NCBI GenBank assembly: GCA_016190545.1
Contig: JACPQI010000120.1
Span: forward strand, 1-10,119
Direction: 5' to 3'
Source of the DNA: Chloroflexota bacterium
GTDB taxonomy: Bacteria > Chloroflexota > Dehalococcoidia > SHYB01 > JACPQI01
Length of the DNA stretch: 10,119 bases
Part shown: positions 4,752-10,119 of the stretch, piece by piece
Layout: every line of letters begins with the position of its first letter
How positions within the stretch are numbered: position 1 is the stretch's first letter
Translations under genes and position numbers: made by a program
Notes under the pieces: generated by a model
The model's input: the letters and a program-made list of their open reading frames with translations, nothing else
The model's database searches: none
What the model was told of the DNA's origin: nothing

Positions 4752-5969
4752 TCACAAGTACACCACGTCACCTGTGTGCTCCAAAGACAGGAACAGCAAC
4801 AGGTACTCACGCAGATGTCTTGTGATGAGAAAGTTCTGCCGCACGTGTTCCCTACCGTTGGCGCCCAGTTGGGCTGCGTAGCCGGGATTCGCCAGGAGTT
4901 GCCTGATGGCGTAGGCGGTGCCCTCAATCCCGTGGCTCAGCAGCCCGGTCAGGCGGTGCCGCACCTGGAGGGGGATGCCGCCCACGGCCGAGGCCACCAC
5001 GGGCTTCCCCTTCCACAGGGCCTCGCTCACCGTCAGGGCAAACCCCTCTTTCAGCGACTTCTGTACTACGACAGCGGAAGCTCGCTGGAGGGCGTTGATC
5101 TCGATATCGCTGCCCGGCGGCAGCAACAATACGTGGATGTCCGGGTCGCCGGCGGCTCTCACCCTGACCTCTTCAAGCACCTTCTCCGACTCCGGGTCGT
5201 CCGTCGCCGTGCCTCCCGCCAGCACCAAGCGGCAGGGGATGCTCCGTTTGACCAGCTCGAAAGCCTGGATCAGGCCCACCGGGTCCTTCAGGTAATCGAA
5301 GCGGGAGACCTGGGTGACGATAGGCTTGTCGGCAGGAACCTGGTACTTCTCCAGCACGGCGGAGACGGTTCCCGGCTCCAGATCCCTGTTCTTGTCGCTC
5401 AAGGGGTCAATGGAGGGGGCGATGAGGAACTGCTGGATGGGCAGGGTCTGGGCGAACTGGGGGGCGGAGAATACCGCCGCATCGTACTGGACCACCAGTG
5501 GCCGCAGGAAGTCCCACACCCGCGGGTCGGGTTTGGAGACATCGATGTGGCAACGCCATATCCACTTGCTCTGCATGCTCGGCTTCTTGCGCACCAGGGC
5601 TACAGGCTGCGGGTCGTGGATGAACATGATGTCGCCCTGCATCTCCATCTCCTGCAAGTGACGGTCGCTGGTCTCCATGAACAGGGCGAAGTCCTTCTCC
5701 GTCAGACGCTCGTCTCTCCCATGAAGCGCATTGTGGAACTTCTTGGTCACATCGAAGAACGCCGCATCTCCCTTCACGACGCTCCAGCGGGCATCGACAC
5801 CAAGTTGGCACAGCAGCGGTGTCATGCGGTTGAGAATCTCCGCCACGCCGCCGCCGGTATAGGTAGAGTTGACGTTCTGGACGACCCGGCCGGAGAGCCG
5901 GCTCGCCAGCAGCGTGAGTTCGTCAATGGCGCCGCGCCCGACAATGGGCGCATACTCAGAGAGCCTTAT
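4752..5969 (-). CDS. treT: TreT-like trehalose synthase (GT4 glycosyltransferase) with an apparent ATA start
   Basis: 405 aa if started at ATA 5969. TreT enzymes make trehalose from an NDP-glucose and glucose in the cytoplasm. Family-like landmarks: RLSEYAPIVG (2-11), NSTYTGGGVAEIL (34-46, nucleotide-side Gly loop), HDPQ (119-122), RCHIDVSKPDP (139-149), SRFDYLKDP (222-230), and SLKEGFALTVSEALWKGKPV (305-324), which holds the GT4 E-x7-E pair (E308, E316). The start is odd. The frame is open back to a TAA at 6027-6029, but no ATG, GTG, TTG or CTG occurs before residue 20. The first standard codon is GTG 5846, inside the conserved Gly loop, and would remove 41 residues. The ATA sits where homologues have Met-Arg-Leu and overlaps the TAA of the channel gene (ATAA), suggesting coupled reinitiation. 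A sequencing error or a start-codon mutation is the alternative. The family call is strong; trehalose as product rather than a related glucoside is inferred. Confidence 0.88.
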   Translation of the reverse strand: MRLSEYAPIVGRGAIDELTLLASRLSGRVVQNVNSTYTGGGVAEILNRMTPLLCQLGVDARWSVVKGDAAFFDVTKKFHNALHGRDERLTEKDFALFMETSDRHLQEMEMQGDIMFIHDPQPVALVRKKPSMQSKWIWRCHIDVSKPDPRVWDFLRPLVVQYDAAVFSAPQFAQTLPIQQFLIAPSIDPLSDKNRDLEPGTVSAVLEKYQVPADKPIVTQVSRFDYLKDPVGLIQAFELVKRSIPCRLVLAGGTATDDPESEKVLEEVRVRAAGDPDIHVLLLPPGSDIEINALQRASAVVVQKSLKEGFALTVSEALWKGKPVVASAVGGIPLQVRHRLTGLLSHGIEGTAYAIRQLLANPGYAAQLGANGREHVRQNFLITRHLREYLLLFLSLEHTGDVVYL

Positions 5970-7348
5970 GTGACGCGTTTTTCCACCAACTGTATCAGTA
6001 GCGATCGCAGTCCCTCCAGGGAGTAATTATATGGGTCCAGCCAAGCTATCTGTTCCGCCAGTTCTTCCTCTCCAAGGCTAGCCTCCAGCCAGGCGGAGAA
6101 GTCATTCGTGCTCCGCCCCAGCCGCAGCCGCGATTCGAACACGTGAAAGTAAAGAGAGTCCAGCGGGAGCTTGCGCAGCGCTTCCGCCAGGCCCCTCAGG
6201 TCGTGGGCTACGTACGTCGTCGGCATGATGAAACTGCTGGACTTGACGAAGTGGAACTCCTGACCTTCCGGCGCGCTGCGGCCATCCCTGGCTGAAGCCA
6301 GGTGTTCCTCAATGATCCCCACCAGCCGCTCTCGCACGGCGCCCAAGGTAGGAAACTGAAAGATGTCCACAGCCGCCAGCTTCTCTCCCAGCACCTCATC
6401 GCCCAGGCAGGTAGACGCCCATAGGGCGAAGTCACTGGCCGGCTGCGGCGTCAGATAGTGGTGCTCTTCCAGAAAGTGGTGCGTATGGTAATACACCACT
6501 GAGTCGGGAACTTGCTTGAGCACCTCCGCCAGCTCCCGCGCGTTGCGCGCCTTGAGCCCGGTGAGTTGCTTGACATGTGTTCGAGAGGAGAAGCGGAACG
6601 GCTCCTTCGCCCTCTTCAGCGTCCGGCCGTAGTTCACTACGGTGGTCCTCGCCAGCTTGGCGGTGGGCACGAGGATGACGGAGTCATCCAGGCCCTTCAG
6701 TTGCACATTGCGCCAGCCGACTTCGACCACATAGCCTTCCTCGCCGGTTTGCAGCCGAATGTAGTCGCCTTCCTTCACCTGGCCGGTGGCGCTGATCTGG
6801 AGCGCGGCCAGGGTGCTGGGAAGAACATCCCTGAGGGCGAGCGCGGCGATAACTGCGACGATGCCAATAGCCAGCAGCAAGGGTCCGATGGGCGCGCCCC
6901 ACACCTCCAGGATGGCCAAGGAGGCCATGAAGACGATGGCCCCCGTGAGACCGAACGACGCCGTGCGGACAGTATGCTCAGGGACATTGAAGCGGCCCCG
7001 ATAGGTAGTAAACAGGCCGGCAGCCACCTGTATCGCCAGGAGAGCTACGGAAGCGATGGACGCGCTCCACAGCCCGTCGCCCGCGCGGCTCTTCCACTGG
7101 GAGGAGACCTGGGACGCCTGGAGGCCCAGGAAGATACTGAACAGCGCCACCCACAGCAGAGAAGGGAGGCGAAGCGCATGGAAGAGGATGTCGTCCCCCT
7201 GCCACCGCGTGCGCTGTACCCAGCAGCCCACAGGGCCGCGCAAGGAGCGGCGCGCCCACAGCAGGACCGCCAGCGATCCCACAAAGACAGCAAGAGGAAC
7301 CAGGGTATCCTGCCAGCGAGCGTCTACCCAGTCCTTGAAGCCGTCCAC
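5966..7348 (-). CDS. MscS-family mechanosensitive channel with a tandem-duplicated C-terminal domain
   Basis: 460 aa from GTG 7348, with AAAGGG 7 nt upstream. Hydrophobic segments lie at about 15-33, 60-78, 95-115 and 131-149. The pore-lining helix is at about 152-182 (Gly/Ala-rich, ending RDVLPSTL). The MscS beta domain follows at about 187-240: VKEGDYIRLQTGEEGYVVEV, WRNVQLKGLDDSVILVPTAK and the closing VVNYGR. Such channels open under membrane tension and release solutes in hypo-osmotic shock. The usual MscS alpha/beta vestibule is replaced or extended by two similar soluble domains, 251-350 and 365-458. These resemble DUF5752, a family I recall near trehalose synthase genes. The gene starts 70 nt after the VIT gene, with TATAGT as a possible internal -10 in the gap. 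Its stop overlaps the start of the trehalose synthase. The channel call is firm; the domain name is from memory. Confidence 0.88.
   Translation of the reverse strand: MDGFKDWVDARWQDTLVPLAVFVGSLAVLLWARRSLRGPVGCWVQRTRWQGDDILFHALRLPSLLWVALFSIFLGLQASQVSSQWKSRAGDGLWSASIASVALLAIQVAAGLFTTYRGRFNVPEHTVRTASFGLTGAIVFMASLAILEVWGAPIGPLLLAIGIVAVIAALALRDVLPSTLAALQISATGQVKEGDYIRLQTGEEGYVVEVGWRNVQLKGLDDSVILVPTAKLARTTVVNYGRTLKRAKEPFRFSSRTHVKQLTGLKARNARELAEVLKQVPDSVVYYHTHHFLEEHHYLTPQPASDFALWASTCLGDEVLGEKLAAVDIFQFPTLGAVRERLVGIIEEHLASARDGRSAPEGQEFHFVKSSSFIMPTTYVAHDLRGLAEALRKLPLDSLYFHVFESRLRLGRSTNDFSAWLEASLGEEELAEQIAWLDPYNYSLEGLRSLLIQLVEKRVT
5975..6598 (-). repeat. Tandem duplicated roughly 100-residue domain inside the MscS protein
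   Basis: Copy A (residues 251-350) and copy B (365-458) align by eye along their full length. Both start F-x-F, then share LAE-x-L with a nearby P, S-x-x-Y-x-H (or S-x-Y-x-H), DF-x-x-W, LG-(D/E)-E-x-L-x-E, A-x-x-D and a C-terminal L-x-x-x-R/L helix. Copy A has a His-rich insertion (YYHTHHFLEEHHYL, 286-299) that copy B lacks. Divergence is high, so the duplication is old. It is a protein-level repeat, not a DNA repeat. Confidence 0.65.
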
Positions 7349-7418
7349 TACCTCACCCTTTCCTCACTATACCGGATACCGGGGCGTCTGCCTCCTGTTC
7401 TTCCACCACCGCTCGCCG

Positions 7419-8612
7419 CTAGCTGATTCCCTCCACCTGGAAGAGCCGCCCGATAAGGTAGGTGAAGCCGGCGGCGAAGCCGCCCACCAGCACCATCTCC
7501 AGGCCGCTGCGCACCCAACGGCGGCCCGTCGCCAGGCTCTTGAGGGCGCCGACGGCGAACAGGGCAATCAGGCTGGCGATGATGGAGGGGACCAGGCTCT
7601 CCACTCCGTCGGCGAAGAAGTATGGCAAGACGGGCACAATGCCGCCCAGGCTGAAGGCTACGCCGGCCAGCATCCCAGCCCGCCGCGGGTCCTCAAAACT
7701 CTCCTCGCCCAGGCCCAGCTCCTCTCGGGCCAGCGTCCGCAGCCACCGCTCCTTGGTGCTGGTGAGCCGGTTCACCAGGATCTCCACCTCTTCCGGGGTG
7801 AAGCCCTTGGCGCGGTAAATAGCCTTAAGTTCAGCCCGCTCCTCCTCAGGATGGGACTCTATCTCCTCCTCCTCCTTGCGCATCTCCTCGCTCAGCACCT
7901 CCGCCTGGGACTTCACGGAGATGTAGGCGCCGGCGGTCATGGAGACGGCGCCCGCCACCAGGCCCGCCAGGCCGGCCACCACCACTACCGTGTTATCGGT
8001 GGTCGCGCCCGCCACGCCCGATACCAGGCTCACGATGGAGACAAGGCCGTCGTTGATGCCGAAGATGAAGTTGCGGACGCTGGCCCCGCTGGTATGCCAG
8101 CGCTCCATCGCCATGCCCCGGGTGCCGACGGCGTAGCCGCTCCAGGTGCCGCGATCGCCCGCCAGGGCGGACAGCCGCTCCAGGTGCAGCAATTCTTCCG
8201 GCATAATGCGGGCGATGATGGCTTTGGTCTCGGCTGGAGCGTTGCCATGGGCCTGCTCCTGGTAGTTGTGGATTTCCAGCCGCTCTCGGCTGCGCAGCAG
8301 GTACAGGGCGGAGCGGACGCCGAACATGCGGGCGACGAGCAGGGTGATGCGGTCTTCCAGCGGCAGCTTGAGCGTCGGCACCGTCACACCTAAGTGCTTC
8401 AGGCGCTCCGCCCAGTAAGAGGCGTGGCGCGCTTCGGCCTTGGCCATATCCAGCAGGGCCTTGCGCCGCTCCTCGTTGTGCTTCTCAAGCTGGGCCAAGC
8501 GGCGGAACTTCTCGCCGCCGGAGGCCTCCAGGCGCCAGTTCAGCCTGATCTGGGCAATGGACGCCGCATCCTCGGCCTGGTGGCCGCTTGGCGTACGTTG
8601 GGCCTGGTCCAT
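7419..8612 (-). CDS. Ferritin-like/VIT1-CCC1 fusion iron (manganese) transporter
   Basis: 397 aa. The N-terminal half is a ferritin-like helical bundle with metal-ligand candidates E60 and H63 (KAEARHASYW), E113 and H115 (LEIHNY) and E139, E140, H143 (PEELLHLERL), as in erythrin-VIT proteins such as MbfA. The second half is a VIT1/CCC1 transporter: SVRNFIFGINDGLVSIVSLV (178-197), a helix at about 208-233 ending MTAGAYISVKSQAEVL, an acidic cytoplasmic metal-binding helix (SEEMRKEEEEIESHPEEE, 241-258), then three more helices at about 313-335, 340-360 and 370-390. The expected role is export of Fe2+ or Mn2+ from the cytoplasm, sensed or delivered by the di-iron domain. ATG 8612 is chosen because AGGGG lies 5 nt upstream and it follows the prs stop by 7 nt; an in-frame start at 8678 would run deep into prs. 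It is likely co-transcribed with prs. Confidence 0.92.
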   Translation of the reverse strand: MDQAQRTPSGHQAEDAASIAQIRLNWRLEASGGEKFRRLAQLEKHNEERRKALLDMAKAEARHASYWAERLKHLGVTVPTLKLPLEDRITLLVARMFGVRSALYLLRSRERLEIHNYQEQAHGNAPAETKAIIARIMPEELLHLERLSALAGDRGTWSGYAVGTRGMAMERWHTSGASVRNFIFGINDGLVSIVSLVSGVAGATTDNTVVVVAGLAGLVAGAVSMTAGAYISVKSQAEVLSEEMRKEEEEIESHPEEERAELKAIYRAKGFTPEEVEILVNRLTSTKERWLRTLAREELGLGEESFEDPRRAGMLAGVAFSLGGIVPVLPYFFADGVESLVPSIIASLIALFAVGALKSLATGRRWVRSGLEMVLVGGFAAGFTYLIGRLFQVEGIS

Positions 8613-8619
8613 GAAACCC

Positions 8620-9567
8620 CTACTTGAACATTGCGCCCACGGACTCCCCCAGGTGAATGCGCCGGATGGCTTCACCAAAGAGGGGGGCCACCGTGAGGAC
8701 TTTGAGGCGCGGGCTGCGCTTCTCCCTCGGCAGCGGGACCGTGTCCGTCACCACCATCTGCTGTATGGAGCTGGCGGCGATGCGCTCCGCGCCCTCGCCG
8801 GAGAGGATGGGGTGGGTGGCGCAGGAGTAGACCTTCTTGACCCCCGCGCTTTGCAGCGCCTGTACGGCGCCCACGAGAGAGCCGCCCGTGTCCACTTCGT
8901 CATCGAAAGTGATGGCGGTCTTGCCTTCCACGTCGCCGATGACCGTCACCACCTCAGAGGTGTCATGGTTGCCGGCGCGCCGCTTTTCGATGATGGCCAA
9001 CGGGCAGTCGAGCCGGGCGGCCATGTTGCGCGCCTTCTTGGAGATGCCGATATCCGTCGCCACCACCACGATCTCCCCAAGCTGCTCCTGCTGCTTGGCG
9101 AAGTAGTCGGCCAGTGTGGGCAGCGCGGTCAGCTCGTCAACGGGGATGTTGAAAAAGCCCTGGATCTGGGGCGCGTGCAGGTCCATGGTCAGGACACGGT
9201 TGGCCCCCGCCACGGTGATGAGGTCCGCCAGCAGCCGGGCCGTGATGGGTACCCGGGGCTGGTCCTTCTTGTCGGTGCGGCCGTAAGCGTAGTAGGGCAC
9301 CACGGCGGTGATGCGCTCCGCCGAGGCCCGCTTGGCCGCATCGATCATGATGAGCATCTCCATGATGCCCTTCTGCACTGGCGAGCAGAAGGGCTGGACG
9401 ATGAACACGTCCCGGGAGCGGACATTCTCCAAAATCCTGACAAAGACATTCTCGTTGGAGAACTGGAAGACCTCGGCCTGTCCTAGCGGGGTTTCCAGAT
9501 AGCTGCAGATGGCCTTGGCCAGGTCTGGATGGGCATTGCCGGTGAAAATCTTCAGTTCGTCGTTCAC
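8620..9567 (-). CDS. prs: Ribose-phosphate pyrophosphokinase
   Basis: 315 aa, the standard bacterial length. It makes PRPP from ribose 5-phosphate and ATP for nucleotide, histidine, tryptophan and NAD synthesis. Landmarks: KIFTGNAHPDLA (6-17), VQPFCSP (58-64), PYYAYGRTDKKDQPRVPI (91-108), MDLHAPQIQGFF (128-139, metal/ATP region), EKRR (194-197, flexible-loop lysine and arginines) and DDEVDTGGS (222-230, PRPP loop, with the Ser end replacing the more common Thr). GTG 9567 is chosen because AAAGG precedes it by 6 nt; ATG 9582, 15 nt upstream, lacks a good SD, and longer readings give no family-like sequence. First gene of a long same-strand series; VIT follows after 7 nt. Confidence 0.96.
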   Translation of the reverse strand: MNDELKIFTGNAHPDLAKAICSYLETPLGQAEVFQFSNENVFVRILENVRSRDVFIVQPFCSPVQKGIMEMLIMIDAAKRASAERITAVVPYYAYGRTDKKDQPRVPITARLLADLITVAGANRVLTMDLHAPQIQGFFNIPVDELTALPTLADYFAKQQEQLGEIVVVATDIGISKKARNMAARLDCPLAIIEKRRAGNHDTSEVVTVIGDVEGKTAITFDDEVDTGGSLVGAVQALQSAGVKKVYSCATHPILSGEGAERIAASSIQQMVVTDTVPLPREKRSPRLKVLTVAPLFGEAIRRIHLGESVGAMFK

Positions 9568-9609
9568 GCCGGGCCTTTCCATTCCAGAGGGAGTGGAGGA
9601 CGCGCAGGC

Positions 9610-9638
9610 ATTATAGCAAATGCCGTGTGGGCGCCCAA
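9610..9638 (-). promoter_or_regulatory. prs promoter with extended -10
   Basis: On the minus strand, a perfect TATAAT (9615-9610) is preceded by TGC, an extended -10. A weak -35, TTGGGC (9638-9633), lies 17 nt upstream. The start would be near 9603, leaving a leader of about 35 nt. It may drive the whole prs-VIT-MscS-treT series. Confidence 0.65.
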
Positions 9639-9657
9639 CTGCCGGCGGCTCGCCACA

Positions 9658-9686
9658 TTCAACCTCGGCCCGCCCTGTGCTACAAT
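9658..9686 (+). promoter_or_regulatory. Promoter of the acyl-CoA carboxylase gene
   Basis: TACAAT (9681-9686, 5 of 6) is preceded by TGC, again an extended -10. TTCAAC (9658-9663) lies 17 nt upstream as a weak -35. The two divergent promoters of this gap share the same strong-extended-10, weak-35 style, unlike those at 2940-3053. Confidence 0.55.
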
Positions 9687-9743
9687 GCCCAACGTATTTT
9701 TGCATACCCATCGGTAGCTCCGCATCCTGAGGAGGCTGTCGGC

Positions 9744-10119
9744 ATGGAAGACGGCAAGAAGCGCGCAATGGACAAAGTCGAAGAGTTGCACCGCCGTAAG
9801 GCGGACGTCGCCCTGGGCGGCGGCCAGGCTAAGATCGACCAGGTCCACAAGGCTGGCAGGTTGACCGCGCGGGAGCGCGTCGACCGCTTTTTTGACCCTG
9901 GCACCTTCGTGGAGATAGACGCCTTTGGCCGCACCCTAGGCAAGGACTTCGGCATGGACAAGGTGTCCGTGCCAGCGGACGGCGTCATCACCGGCTTCGG
10001 GAAGGTCAACGGCCGCACCGTCTGCATCGTGGCCCAGGACTACACCGCCATGGCCGGCACCTTCGGCGAGATGCACGGCAAGAAGATCGTCAAGATCACC
10101 GAGATCGCCTCCAACATGA
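9744..10119 (+). CDS. Acyl-CoA carboxylase carboxyltransferase subunit, 3' end outside the window
   Basis: Partial: 125 codons from ATG 9744, open to the window end. TGAGGAGG ends 8 nt upstream. The sequence VEELHRRKADVALGGGQAKI (12-31), then GRLTARERVDRFFDPGTFVE and, after about 20 residues, DGVITGFGKVNGRTVCIVAQ, is the N-terminal signature of biotin-dependent carboxyltransferase beta subunits (propionyl-, methylcrotonyl-, acetyl-CoA carboxylase) and of the methylmalonyl-CoA decarboxylase alpha subunit. YTAMAGTFGEMHGKKI, within 106-125, begins the acyl-CoA-binding crotonase-like core. A later in-frame ATG (codon 9) matches where some homologues start but has a weaker SD. The acyl specificity cannot be judged from this part. 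Confidence 0.93.
   Translation, partial: MEDGKKRAMDKVEELHRRKADVALGGGQAKIDQVHKAGRLTARERVDRFFDPGTFVEIDAFGRTLGKDFGMDKVSVPADGVITGFGKVNGRTVCIVAQDYTAMAGTFGEMHGKKIVKITEIASNM

Noticed and set aside
5846..5846. GTG 5846 as the true start of the trehalose synthase
   Set aside because: It lies inside the conserved Gly loop and removes an N-terminal region that clearly resembles the family.
4638..6026. 462-codon open frame on the plus strand opposite the trehalose synthase
   Set aside because: It is antisense to a gene with clear GT4 motifs, is rich in Gln/His/Leu/Gly low-information sequence, and matches no family; typical of GC-rich shadow frames.
6512..8393. Long plus-strand frames opposite the MscS and VIT genes
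   Set aside because: They lie opposite proteins with well-formed membrane helices and family motifs; their composition is that of reverse-complement shadows.
8440..9486. 348-codon plus-strand frame opposite prs and the VIT N-terminus
   Set aside because: Spans two real minus-strand genes and carries no domain signature.
9568..9768. Longer prs reading from upstream in-frame starts
   Set aside because: The extra N-terminal residues are unlike any Prs and cross the TATAAT promoter; GTG 9567 has a spaced SD and gives 315 aa.
1..10119. tRNA, rRNA, CRISPR arrays, insertion sequences or riboswitches
   Set aside because: I looked on both strands for cloverleaf arms, regularly spaced direct repeats, terminal inverted repeats with a transposase, and known riboswitch cores; none was convincing.

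Overview
The window is about 10.1 kb of GC-rich bacterial DNA with compact genes, short gaps, and many GTG starts behind Shine-Dalgarno (SD) sequences. The gene mix is a trehalose synthase-type GT4 enzyme, a ferritin-like/VIT fusion, Prs, an acyl-CoA carboxylase, a bicupin and an FmdB-type zinc ribbon. This is the kind of repertoire I associate with Chloroflexota (Dehalococcoidia or SAR202-like lineages). That assignment is inferred from gene content and style; no rRNA or marker phylogeny is available.

Layout: (1) 1-1093, minus: a cupin-like protein followed after 14 nt by a DsbA/FrnE-type thioredoxin-fold protein cut by the window edge. (2) 1287-1766, plus: a stand-alone cyclic-nucleotide-binding-domain protein with a strong SD. 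(3) About 1915-3060: a visibly AT-richer island with three tightly packed minus-strand genes, namely a small beta-rich unknown, a putative antitoxin and a PemK/MazF-type toxin. (4) 3120-3935, plus: an FmdB-type zinc ribbon protein and D-aminoacyl-tRNA deacylase (dtd). (5) 3932-9567, minus: in transcription order, prs, a ferritin-like/VIT iron transporter, a MscS channel with a duplicated C-terminal domain, a TreT-like trehalose synthase and an SDR oxidoreductase. (6) 9744-end, plus: the N-terminal part of a carboxyltransferase-type acyl-CoA carboxylase subunit, divergent from prs.

The most interesting part is the MscS-trehalose synthase pair. The channel carries two tandem copies of a roughly 100-residue soluble domain (DUF5752-like by my recollection). 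Its TAA stop overlaps the apparent start of the trehalose synthase. The conserved N-terminus of that synthase can only be reached from a non-canonical start, apparently ATA within an ATAA overlap, because no ATG, GTG, TTG or CTG lies between an in-frame stop and residue 20. Calling only standard starts would cut off about 41 conserved residues. A mechanosensitive channel translationally coupled to a compatible-solute synthase suggests a physical and metabolic osmotic-response module.

The second point of interest is the toxin-antitoxin-like island. Its middle gene ends in a MazF-binding-type acidic tail but shows no recognisable DNA-binding domain. The island promoter and the fmdB promoter are divergent and share a 9-bp inverted repeat containing both -35 boxes.

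No tRNA, rRNA, CRISPR array, transposase or attachment site was seen. No gene-free stretch exceeds 300 bases; the largest (2844-3119) holds the divergent promoters.
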